Below, one piece after another: positions 7,599 through 13,835 of a stretch of DNA of 15,353 bases; position 1 is the first letter of the stretch, and each line of letters begins with the position of its first letter. This DNA is from Clostridiales bacterium (GTDB taxonomy: Bacteria > Bacillota > Clostridia > Oscillospirales > JAAYXM01). The position numbers and the translations under genes are program-made. The DNA is taken from the NCBI GenBank assembly GCA_012515925.1, contig JAAYXM010000117.1, positions 1 to 15,353 of the forward strand, given 5' to 3'. The notes beneath the pieces are model-generated. The model saw nothing but the letters and a program-made list of their open reading frames with translations, was not told the DNA's origin and made no database searches.

Positions 7599-10500
7599 TT
7601 AAAGATTTTCCGCGAGTATATCGTCGTCATCGAATTCGGCGATATCGGGGTTCTCGTCTATCTCTTCATCGGCAATGATATCTACATCCAGATCAACGTC
7701 CGTCTCGTCGAATTCCGCGTCGCCGATATCGTCCGGCTCGCCGTCCTCATACGAGTAGCCCGCGGCTTCCAGATCCGTGTCCATAATATATGTTTCTTCT
7801 TCCCTCTTGAATTTCGTAAACGTGTCGTCCTCCTCCTCGTCCTTGAGGATTATTTCCTGCTGGTTCCTGTCGAGGACGCGCACATCGAGACACAGCGACT
7901 GCAGCTCCTTTATAAGAACCTTGAAGGATTCCGGCACGCCGGGCTGAGGCACGTTGTGACCCTTTACGATTGCCTCGTATGTCTTGACACGTCCGACAAT
8001 ATCGTCGGATTTTACCGTAAGTATTTCCTGCAGCGTGTATGACGCGCCGTAGGCCTCAAGCGCCCAGACCTCCATTTCGCCGAAGCGCTGGCCGCCGAAC
8101 TGGGCTTTTCCGCCGAGCGGCTGCTGCGTGACGAGAGAATAGGGGCCGGTTGAGCGCGCGTGTATCTTATCGTCAACCAGATGGTGAAGCTTCATGAAAT
8201 ACATATATCCGATTGTGACCGGATTGTCGAACTGCTCGCCCGTACGCCCGTCATACAATACACTCTTGCCGTCGGGTGACAGACCCGCCTGAATAAGAGT
8301 TTTTTCGATATCGTCCTCGTTTGCGCCGTCGAATACCGGCGTCGCGATTTTCCAGCCGAGCACCTTCGCGGCGTAGCCCAAGTGGATTTCAAGCACCTGT
8401 CCGATATTCATACGGGACGGAACGCCCAGCGGGTTTAAGACTATGTCAAGCGGCGTGCCGTCCGGCAAAAACGGCATGTCCTCCTGGGGCAGTATCCTTG
8501 AGATAACACCCTTGTTGCCGTGCCGTCCGGCCATCTTGTCGCCGACCGAGATCTTTCTCTTTCTCGCGATATAGACGCGGACAACCATATTCACACCGGG
8601 GTTTAACTCGTCGCCGTTCTGGCGCGTGAACACCTTGACGTCAACGACAATTCCGCTTTCGCCGTGCGGCACGCGCAGCGACGTGTCGCGAACCTCGCGC
8701 GCCTTCTCGCCGAATATCGCGCGAAGCAACCTTTCCTCGGCGGTAAGCTCGGTTTCGCCCTTAGGCGTGACCTTGCCGACGAGAATATCGCCCGAACGCA
8801 CCTCGGCGCCGATTCTGATAATTCCGCGTTCGTCCAGGTCGCGGAGCGCGTCCTCACCGATATTCGGTATGTCGCGGGTAATCTCCTCGCTGCCGAGCTT
8901 CGTGTCGCGAGCCTCGGTTTCGTATTCCTCTATATGAATAGATGTGAAGACGTCGTCCTTGACAAGCCTCTCGCTAATCAGTATGGCGTCCTCGTAGTTA
9001 TAGCCCTCCCAGGTCATGAACCCGACCAGAACGTTCTTTCCGAGAGCGATTTCGCCCTCGGCGGTTGAGGGACCGTCCGCTATAATGTCGTTTGCCTTGA
9101 CGCGGTCTCCCACCCTGGCAATCGGCTTCTGGTTGATGCATGTGCCCTGGTTTGAGCGCATGAACTTCGTAAGCTTATATACAACGGTTTCACCGTTGTC
9201 GTAATGGATTGTTATATCATCCGCGCTGATTCGCTTAACCGTCCCGTCGCCTTCCGCGAGCAGGCACACGCCGGAGTCCATTGCGGCCTTGTGCTCAATA
9301 CCCGTGGCGACGAGCGGGGCTTCGGGAACAAGCAGCGGCACAGCCTGTCTCTGCATGTTCGAGCCCATCAGCGCGCGGTTCGCGTCGTCGTTTTCAAGAA
9401 ACGGAATCATGGCCGTGGCTATGGAGAACATCATTTTAGGCGAAACATCGATGAAATCGACGCGGGAGCGGTCAACCTCGATAATATCCTCGCGGGAACG
9501 GCAGGTTACGCGCTCCGCCTTAAGTCGGCCTTCCCCGTCAAGGGGCTCGTTCGCCTGGGCGACGATGTACTCGTCCTCCATATCCGCCGTCATATATACA
9601 ATCTCGTTTGTAACCTTGCCCGTGGCCTTGTCAATTTTCCTGTACGGCGCCTCGATAAACCCGTATTCGTTGACGCGCGCATATGTTGAAAGGTACGATA
9701 TCAGACCGATATTCGGACCTTCCGGAGTCTCTATAGGGCACATGCGCCCGTAATGGCTGTAATGCACGTCGCGGACCTCGAAATTCGCGCGGTCGCGCGA
9801 CAGGCCGCCCGGACCCAGAGCGGACATTCTGCGCTTGTGGGTAAGCTCGGCTAACGGGTTTGTCTGGTCCATAAACTGTGAAAGGGGCGAGGAGCCGAAA
9901 AACTCCTTAATCGCCGCGGTCACCGGGCGGATATTGATCAGGGACTGGGGAGTTACAATATCAAGGTCCTGAATCGTCATGCGCTCGCGGATAACGCGCT
10001 CCATACGCGCAAAACCTATTCTGAACTGGTTTTGCAGAAGCTCGCCCACCGAGCGCAGGCGGCGGTTGCCCAGATGGTCGATATCGTCCGTCGTGCCGAT
10101 ACCGTTTGCAAGACAGTTAAGATAATTTATGGACGCGAATATATCGTCGATTATTATGTGCTTGGGAATAAGCTCGTCCATGTTTTCGCGAATCTTTTCG
10201 CGAAGCTCGGTTCCCGAATAGTTTTCAAGCAGCCCGCTCAAAACGGAAAAACGGACTTTTTCCTTAATTCCGAGCTCGGCATAAGCGTCGAAATCCACAA
10301 AGTCGCCGATATCCACCATGCCGTTTCCGAAAACCTTGACGGTCTTGCCGTCAACGTCTATAAGCACATTGTTAACGCCTTTTTTCTGGAGCTCCTCCGC
10401 GCGCTCGCGCGAGAGAATCTCGCCCTGCTCGGCTATAATCTCGCCCGTCAGCGGGTCAACAACCGGCGCGGCAAGCTTTTTATTCGTAATCCGCCTTCCG

Positions 10501-11339
10501 ATTGCGAGTTTCTTATTATATTTATACCTGCCGACGTTGGACAGATCATATCTGCGCGCGTCGAAGAACAGATTGTGAAGCAGTGTTTCCGCGCCGTCGA
10601 TTGTGGGCGGCTCGCCCGGGCGCAGACGCTTGTATATCTCGATAAGCGCCTCGTTCGTATCCTTTGCGGTGTCCTTTTCGAGCGTGGCTACAACCCTCTC
10701 GTCCTCGCCGAACATCTCCTTAATCTGAGTATCGGAGGAAAGACCGAGGGCGCGGATAAACGTCGTAATCGGGAGCTTTCTGTTTTTATCTATCCTGATG
10801 TAGAAGACATCGCTTAAATCGGTTTCGTATTCAAGCCATGCGCCGCGGTACGGGATAACCGTAGCGCTGTACAGCGCGCTTCCCGTCTTGTCCATCTTTG
10901 CTTCATAATATATGCCGGGAGAACGGACAATCTGGGAAACGATAACGCGCTCCGCGCCGTTGATGATGAAGGTTCCGGTGGGCGTCATAATCGGAAAATC
11001 GCCCATAAATATTTCCTGTTCCTTGATTTCTTCGGTTTCCTTGTTGCGCAGCCGAACCTTTACCTTGAGCGGCGCCGCGTAAGTCGCGTCCCTCTCCTTG
11101 CATTCGGCAACCGAGTATTTCGGAGAATCCTCAATCACGTAATCCACAAAGCTTAATTCGAGATTGCCCGAGTAATCGGTAATAACGTCTACATCGTTAA
11201 ACACCTCTCTCAGACCGGTTTCCAGAAACCAGCGGTAGGAATTCTTCTGGATCTCGATAAGGTTTGGCATCTCAAGCAGCTCTTCGATTCGCGAGAAGCT
11301 CCTCCTCGTGGTTTTGCCGTACTGCACCTCTTTGGTCAT
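7599..11339 (-). CDS. rpoB: DNA-directed RNA polymerase subunit beta
   Basis: 1246-residue beta subunit of core RNA polymerase. The rifampicin-binding cluster is at about 482-512 and reads FGSSPLSQFMDQTNPLAELT then HKRRMSALGPGG. The usual drug-contact residues (L486, S487, Q488, D491, H501, S506, L508) are the sensitive type, with a Pro at 485 where E. coli has Gln. Downstream are the conserved RDVHYSHYGRMCPIETPEGPN block, the KVTPKGETELTAEERLLRAIFGEKA block and the GDKMAGRHGNKGV block. The last 85 residues (1162-1246) are an acidic tail with 38 Asp/Glu and no Lys or Arg in the final 67. The start has a GGGAG site 10 bases upstream. The gene has its own promoter and is not preceded by rplL. 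Confidence 0.98.
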   Translation of the reverse strand: MTKEVQYGKTTRRSFSRIEELLEMPNLIEIQKNSYRWFLETGLREVFNDVDVITDYSGNLELSFVDYVIEDSPKYSVAECKERDATYAAPLKVKVRLRNKETEEIKEQEIFMGDFPIMTPTGTFIINGAERVIVSQIVRSPGIYYEAKMDKTGSALYSATVIPYRGAWLEYETDLSDVFYIRIDKNRKLPITTFIRALGLSSDTQIKEMFGEDERVVATLEKDTAKDTNEALIEIYKRLRPGEPPTIDGAETLLHNLFFDARRYDLSNVGRYKYNKKLAIGRRITNKKLAAPVVDPLTGEIIAEQGEILSRERAEELQKKGVNNVLIDVDGKTVKVFGNGMVDIGDFVDFDAYAELGIKEKVRFSVLSGLLENYSGTELREKIRENMDELIPKHIIIDDIFASINYLNCLANGIGTTDDIDHLGNRRLRSVGELLQNQFRIGFARMERVIRERMTIQDLDIVTPQSLINIRPVTAAIKEFFGSSPLSQFMDQTNPLAELTHKRRMSALGPGGLSRDRANFEVRDVHYSHYGRMCPIETPEGPNIGLISYLSTYARVNEYGFIEAPYRKIDKATGKVTNEIVYMTADMEDEYIVAQANEPLDGEGRLKAERVTCRSREDIIEVDRSRVDFIDVSPKMMFSIATAMIPFLENDDANRALMGSNMQRQAVPLLVPEAPLVATGIEHKAAMDSGVCLLAEGDGTVKRISADDITIHYDNGETVVYKLTKFMRSNQGTCINQKPIARVGDRVKANDIIADGPSTAEGEIALGKNVLVGFMTWEGYNYEDAILISERLVKDDVFTSIHIEEYETEARDTKLGSEEITRDIPNIGEDALRDLDERGIIRIGAEVRSGDILVGKVTPKGETELTAEERLLRAIFGEKAREVRDTSLRVPHGESGIVVDVKVFTRQNGDELNPGVNMVVRVYIARKRKISVGDKMAGRHGNKGVISRILPQEDMPFLPDGTPLDIVLNPLGVPSRMNIGQVLEIHLGYAAKVLGWKIATPVFDGANEDDIEKTLIQAGLSPDGKSVLYDGRTGEQFDNPVTIGYMYFMKLHHLVDDKIHARSTGPYSLVTQQPLGGKAQFGGQRFGEMEVWALEAYGASYTLQEILTVKSDDIVGRVKTYEAIVKGHNVPQPGVPESFKVLIKELQSLCLDVRVLDRNQQEIILKDEEEDDTFTKFKREEETYIMDTDLEAAGYSYEDGEPDDIGDAEFDETDVDLDVDIIADEEIDENPDIAEFDDDDILAENL

Positions 11340-11434
11340 TCAATAATCACTCCCGTAAGATTGTAATTGCCATTCCGGAACAAGTATGTGGCGGCCATAT
11401 TATGATACGCCTGGGGACGTTGTATGTTTTATTT

Positions 11435-11454
11435 CCGTTTGTGTTGCCAAACGG
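11435..11454 (-). promoter_or_regulatory. hairpin in the rpoB mRNA leader
   Basis: A perfect 7-bp stem, CCGTTTG (11435-11441) with CAAACGG (11448-11454) and a 6-base loop, lies within the roughly 170-base leader between the rpoB promoter and start codon. It is not followed by a U-run, so it is not an intrinsic terminator. A leader regulatory or stabilising role is possible; nothing in the sequence proves it. Confidence 0.4.
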
Positions 11455-11515
11455 CTTGTTTAGTGATAAAATTATTATAACTTTGCACAATAAGGCTATT
11501 ATAATTCAGACTTAT

Positions 11516-11545
11516 ATTTTAGCACCGATATTCATATATTGTCAA
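11516..11545 (-). promoter_or_regulatory. sigma-A promoter for rpoBC
   Basis: Minus-strand -35 TTGACA (11540-11545) and -10 TAAAAT (11516-11521), 18 bases apart, with TGC directly before the -10 box (extended -10). It lies about 170 bases upstream of rpoB. A perfect TTGACA with no ribosomal protein gene upstream indicates that rpoBC is transcribed from here. A small GCAAT/ATTGC hairpin sits just upstream of the -35 box. Confidence 0.75.
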
Positions 11546-11586
11546 GCAATTTTTTATTGCGGAAAGTAATTTTTCGGAAAACAACA

Positions 11587-11611
11587 GCTCCTCCCCCTTT
11601 GGGGGAGGAGC
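11587..11611. repeat. C-rich/G-rich palindrome, copy 3
   Basis: Perfect 11-bp stem GCTCCTCCCCC (11587-11597) with GGGGGAGGAGC (11601-11611) and a TTT loop. On the plus strand it is followed by CATTATATTTTTATAAGC, which gives a loose U-rich tail. On the minus strand there is none. It could end plus-strand transcription, but it more likely belongs to the dispersed palindrome family seen in the rpoC-ybxF spacer and at 15057-15088. Confidence 0.6.
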
Positions 11612-11623
11612 ATTATATTTTTA

Positions 11624-11671
11624 TAAGCAACAAACCACCGGCGGTTTTTACCGCCGTTGGTTTGTTGCTTA
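11624..11671. other. long hairpin in the rpoB upstream region
   Basis: The arms TAAGCAACAAACCA (11624-11637) and TGGTTTGTTGCTTA (11658-11671) form 14 perfect pairs. After one C/T mismatch the stem continues with 6 more (CGGCGG / CCGCCG) to a TTTTTA loop. It has no terminator tail on either strand. The loop Ts can pair with AAAAA at 11679-11683, a possible pseudoknot. It lies just before the structured element at 11701-11905 and may be part of the same unit. Confidence 0.65.
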
Positions 11672-11700
11672 AACTGACAAAAACCTCGCCGGATAACGCC

Positions 11701-11905
11701 GCCCACGGCGTTACAAAGCGTGTGAAAACCGGGCAGGGGTTGACGAACCTCGCCGTAAGGCGAGGAGAGCCAATCACTGTCCGCCTCTGCGGGCGTACAG
11801 CATCTAATAATTTATCACCCTCGATAGGTATATACCATCTTCGTCCTCCGCCCTATGACCCCGCAGAGGTCGAAGAGTTTTCACGCGCTTGGCGATGTTG
11901 TGGGC
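11701..11905 (+). ncRNA. candidate structured non-coding RNA, family unknown
   Basis: A closing helix of 29 positions pairs 11701-11729 with 11877-11905: 22 Watson-Crick, 5 G-U and 2 mismatches. Inside are a 7-bp hairpin, CCTCGCC (11748-11754) with GGCGAGG (11759-11765), closed by GTAA, a GNRA tetraloop on the plus strand, and a second arm, CCTCTGCGGG (11784-11793) with CCCGCAGAGG (11860-11869). That arm continues by CGTA (11794-11797) with TATG (11854-11857) and ends in a small bulged hairpin (11823-11839). The wobbles are valid pairs only on the plus strand and become A-C mismatches on the minus strand, hence the strand call. No clear plus-strand promoter or terminator is visible. 6S RNA was considered for its size, but the large single-stranded side and its hairpin fall on the 5' side here, unlike the usual 6S layout. 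SRP, RNase P and tmRNA signature sequences were not found. Confidence 0.5.
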
Positions 11906-11938
11906 AATCCCGACGATACCGAATAGTTGCCCTATGTA

Positions 11939-12178
11939 TTACTTTGACATTTCCTGCGCGCAAGCCGCGCAGACGTTTTTCTCCTTGAATTGTCTGATAC
12001 CTTTCATGCTTCCGCAAAAAATACAGGCGGGCTCATACTTCTTAAGTATAATCATGTCGCCCTCAACATAGATTTCCATAGGGTCTCTTTCAGCGATTCC
12101 CATTTGCTTTCTAAGCTCGATCGGTAAAACAATCCTACCCAATTCGTCAATTTTTCTCGTAATTCCAGTGGCCTTCAT
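11939..12178 (-). CDS. abrB: AbrB-family transition-state regulator with C-terminal zinc knuckle
   Basis: 79-residue protein with an N-terminal AbrB/SpoVT swapped-hairpin DNA-binding domain (MKATGITRKIDELGRIVLPI, then ELRKQMGI). The C-terminal half has two CxxC pairs (C52/C55 and C70/C73, 14 residues apart), probably a zinc knuckle as in clostridial AbrB proteins. It lacks the GAF domain of SpoVT, so it is AbrB proper. The family represses post-exponential and sporulation genes in growing cells. The start at 12178 follows a purine-rich GGAAAGGAAAG site; the 20 codons upstream in frame have no binding site of their own. It is divergent from spmA and driven by a consensus promoter. Confidence 0.9.
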   Translation of the reverse strand: MKATGITRKIDELGRIVLPIELRKQMGIAERDPMEIYVEGDMIILKKYEPACIFCGSMKGIRQFKEKNVCAACAQEMSK

Positions 12179-12236
12179 CTTTAAACTTTCCTTTCCTAAT
12201 ACACTGTTGCTTTTTCTTTCTTTGTCAACGTCAATC

Positions 12237-12265
12237 ATTATAGCAAAACTGTAATTTTATGTCAA
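12237..12265 (-). promoter_or_regulatory. consensus sigma-A promoter for abrB
   Basis: Perfect minus-strand -35 TTGACA (12260-12265), 17-base spacer and -10 TATAAT (12237-12242), with TG one base before the -10 box. Around the start site, two further TTGAC boxes occur 6 bases apart (12224-12228 and 12230-12234), repeating the -35 core. Such a strong promoter usually needs a repressor. AbrB proteins in Bacillus repress their own gene, so the TTGAC boxes are candidate operator sites, by inference. Confidence 0.85.
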
Positions 12266-12363
12266 CTGTTTTTTGCACGAAAATTATCAAAATTTTAAGT
12301 GTTTTTAGTTAATAATTGCGATTTCATGCACAATATGTCAATATTCGAAAAGAGGAATTTGTC
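12243..12363. other. divergent abrB-spmA intergenic region
   Basis: An AT-rich gap of about 120 bases shared by the abrB promoter and whatever drives spmA. On the plus strand no good sigma-A promoter is seen. The stretch around TTAATAATTGCGATTTCATG then CACAAT is only a poor match to a sporulation sigma-E promoter (CATACAAT-like -10). AGAGGA before the spmA ATG is the ribosome binding site. No gene lies here. Confidence 0.5.
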
Positions 12364-12957
12364 ATGATGAGTCGAATTTGGACGAGTTTAATCATACTCT
12401 CGCTCATATGCTCCGTATTGACAGGGCGCATTAACCGTCTGTCGGTTTCGGTAATAGACGGCGCTAAAGCGGGTGTCGATTTATGCCTCTCAATCGGGGG
12501 CATGGTGCTTCTATGGTGCGGTGTTATGGAGGTGATGAAGCGCTCGGGGCTTACGGGTCTTCTTTCACGCGTTTTGGAGCCGGTTATCGGGCTTTTATTT
12601 CCCGCCGCGAAAAAATCCCGCGCGGTAACGGGGGATTTATCCGCCAATGTCTCCGCGAACCTGCTGGGTCTCGGAAACGCGGCCACCCCCGCGGGACTGC
12701 GCGCGGCGCAGGGGCTGCAGCGACTCGGGGATAAACCCTATGCCACGGATGAGCTCTGTATGCTTGTCGTGATAAACACCGCGTCGCTTCAGCTTATACC
12801 CACGACAATCGCTGCCGTCCGCGCGTCCTGCGGCGCGCAAAGCCCGTACGACATAATGCCCGCCGTATGGTTTGCCTCCGCAATCTCGCAGGCGTGCGGG
12901 ATTCTCGCGGCCGTGCTTTTCTCGAAGCTTTACGGGATTAAAAGGCGCAAAGCATGA
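12364..12957 (+). CDS. spmA: spore maturation protein A
   Basis: 197-residue multi-pass membrane protein of the nucleoside-recognition (Gate) domain family, almost the length of Bacillus SpmA. Hydrophobic segments lie at about 5-20, 42-55, 68-80, 132-150 and 165-188. The family signatures NLLGLGNAATPAGLRA (99-114) and NTASLQLIPTT (138-148) are present. SpmA and SpmB are needed for full dehydration of the spore core and heat resistance in Bacillus and Clostridium; the transported substrate is not known. The start at 12364 (ATGATG) follows AGAGGA; the earlier in-frame ATG lacks a binding site. Its TGA overlaps the spmB ATG, showing translational coupling. It implies a spore-forming host. Confidence 0.94.
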   Translation: MMSRIWTSLIILSLICSVLTGRINRLSVSVIDGAKAGVDLCLSIGGMVLLWCGVMEVMKRSGLTGLLSRVLEPVIGLLFPAAKKSRAVTGDLSANVSANLLGLGNAATPAGLRAAQGLQRLGDKPYATDELCMLVVINTASLQLIPTTIAAVRASCGAQSPYDIMPAVWFASAISQACGILAAVLFSKLYGIKRRKA

Positions 12958-13478
12958 ATACGCTGTCACAGCTTATTGTTCCCGCCGTCATATGCTTTGT
13001 CTCGCTTTACGGCGTCATCAAAAAGGTTGACGTATACGGCGCGTTGATTGACGGCGCCTTAGATGGGCTTAAGATTTTACATAAAATACTGCCCGCGCTG
13101 GTCGCGCTGCTTACCTCCGTATATATGCTGCGCGCCTCGGGCGCGATGGACATCCTGTGCGGTCTTGTCTCGCCGTTAAGCGCAGTACTCGGCATACCGC
13201 CGGAATGCGCGCCGATGGCTTTAATACGCCCGCTTTCGGGAAGCGCGGCACTCGCCGCCGGAAGCGAGATAATAAGAAGCTTCGGCCCGGACAGCCTTGA
13301 GGGACGAATCGCCGCTGTTATGCTCGGCTCCTCGGAAACCACGTTTTACGTTATCGCGGTGTATTTCGGCGCGATAAAGATAAATAAAACAAGGTACGCG
13401 ATTCCCGCCGCGCTTATAGCGGATATCGCGGGCTATTTCGGCTCGGCTCTGGCCGTGCGGATGTTCTTCGGGCAGTAG
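12954..13478 (+). CDS. spmB: spore maturation protein B
   Basis: 174-residue membrane partner of SpmA with the same Gate-type fold. Hydrophobic stretches cover about 5-21, 44-58, 66-80, 118-140 and 148-170. Diagnostic motifs are RPLSGSAAL (92-100) and GSSETTFYVIAVYFG (125-139). The ATG at 12954 overlaps the spmA stop in an ATGA junction, so the two form one operon. The last codons and the TAG stop lie inside the left arm of a 22-bp palindrome, so the end of the reading frame is built into the transcript's 3' hairpin. Convergent with acpP. Confidence 0.94.
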   Translation: MNTLSQLIVPAVICFVSLYGVIKKVDVYGALIDGALDGLKILHKILPALVALLTSVYMLRASGAMDILCGLVSPLSAVLGIPPECAPMALIRPLSGSAALAAGSEIIRSFGPDSLEGRIAAVMLGSSETTFYVIAVYFGAIKINKTRYAIPAALIADIAGYFGSALAVRMFFGQ

Positions 13479-13517
13479 AATACGCGGCGCCTTGCGGCGC
13501 CGCGTATTCTACTGCCC
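13470..13517. terminator. 22-bp perfect palindrome between convergent spmB and acpP
   Basis: Left arm 13470-13491 (starts GGGCAGTAGAATACGC) and right arm 13496-13517 are perfectly complementary over 22 bp with a TTGC loop. The left arm contains the spmB stop codon; the right arm ends 4 bases before the acpP stop. Its place between converging genes suggests a two-way terminator. Neither side has a U-run (CTCATTATATTC on plus, GAAGAACATCC on minus), so intrinsic termination would be atypical; an mRNA 3' end stabiliser is the alternative. Confidence 0.55.
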
Positions 13518-13520
13518 TCA

Positions 13521-13748
13521 TTATATTCTTGCTTCGATGTATGATACAACATCGCCGACGGTTTTGAACTTCTGAGCGTCCTCATCCGAAATCGTAATCT
13601 GGAATTCCTCCTCCACCGACATTATAAGCTCTACAATATCCAGAGAATCGGCGCCGAGGTCATCCGCAATGTTCGTACTCTCCGAAATGTTGTCCGGCTC
13701 GATATCAAGCTGAGCCTCGAGTATCTCTTTAATCTTGTCAAGTACCAT
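13521..13748 (-). CDS. acpP: acyl carrier protein
   Basis: 75-residue acidic four-helix carrier of fatty-acid synthesis. The DSL motif (GADSLDIVELIM) places the phosphopantetheine-bearing serine at residue 35. Typical helix II and IV sequence follows, up to FKTVGDVVSYIEARI. The ATG has AGGAGG 9 bases upstream. It is a single-gene unit with its own promoter, not next to fab genes in this window, and lies downstream of the cysteine desulfurase gene on the same strand. A specialised polyketide or lipoteichoic-acid carrier is less likely given the standard sequence, but context cannot exclude a second acpP elsewhere. Confidence 0.95.
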   Translation of the reverse strand: MVLDKIKEILEAQLDIEPDNISESTNIADDLGADSLDIVELIMSVEEEFQITISDEDAQKFKTVGDVVSYIEARI

Positions 13749-13789
13749 ACGCGAAACCTCCTAATATATTACAATGGTATTATGAACGT

Positions 13790-13818
13790 ATAATAGCATT
13801 ATATATATGATTTTGCAA
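13790..13818 (-). promoter_or_regulatory. sigma-A promoter for acpP
   Basis: Minus-strand -35 TTGCAA (13813-13818), 17-base spacer, -10 TATTAT (13790-13795), with TGC just before the -10 box. It gives a leader of about 35-40 bases to acpP and lies right behind the stop codon of the cysteine desulfurase gene, so acpP need not depend on that gene. The -35 TTGCAA is the same as at the tuf promoter. Confidence 0.65.
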
Positions 13819-13835
13819 TAGGGTATCGAATGCTT

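Noticed and set aside
9800..9900. Rifampicin or streptomycin resistance changes in rpoB and rpsL
   Set aside because: All classical resistance positions carry the sensitive residue. The Pro in place of Gln in the rpoB cluster is not a drug-contact change I can support as resistance.
384..10817. Long open frames opposite fusA, rpoC and rpoB (for example 384-989, 4009-4566, 10032-10817 on plus)
   Set aside because: They are antisense shadows of conserved genes caused by GC-biased codons; none has a binding site or recognisable protein.
11701..11932. 6S RNA on the minus strand as identity of the structured element
   Set aside because: Size and general shape (closing stem, bubble with a 3' hairpin, apical arm) fit on the minus strand, but then seven wobble pairs become A-C mismatches. 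I kept it as an unlikely alternative only.
11587..11932. Retron or group II intron RNA
   Set aside because: No reverse transcriptase gene or fragment is present in the window, and no intron domain V or retron msr/msd pattern could be recognised.
11539..11988. 149-codon plus-strand open frame over the rpoB upstream region
   Set aside because: It runs through three strong hairpins and into the abrB 3' end, has no ribosome binding site, is arginine/proline-rich from GC-rich stems, and resembles no protein. The region is better explained as structured RNA.
11939..12238. Longer 99-residue AbrB reading
   Set aside because: The additional codons begin at the -10 box and predicted transcription start, so they would not be translated; a binding site precedes the ATG at 12178.
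12316..12363. Sigma-E or sigma-G promoter for spmA
   Set aside because: Only a poor match to the -10 consensus and no matching -35 at the right distance; too weak to list as a promoter.
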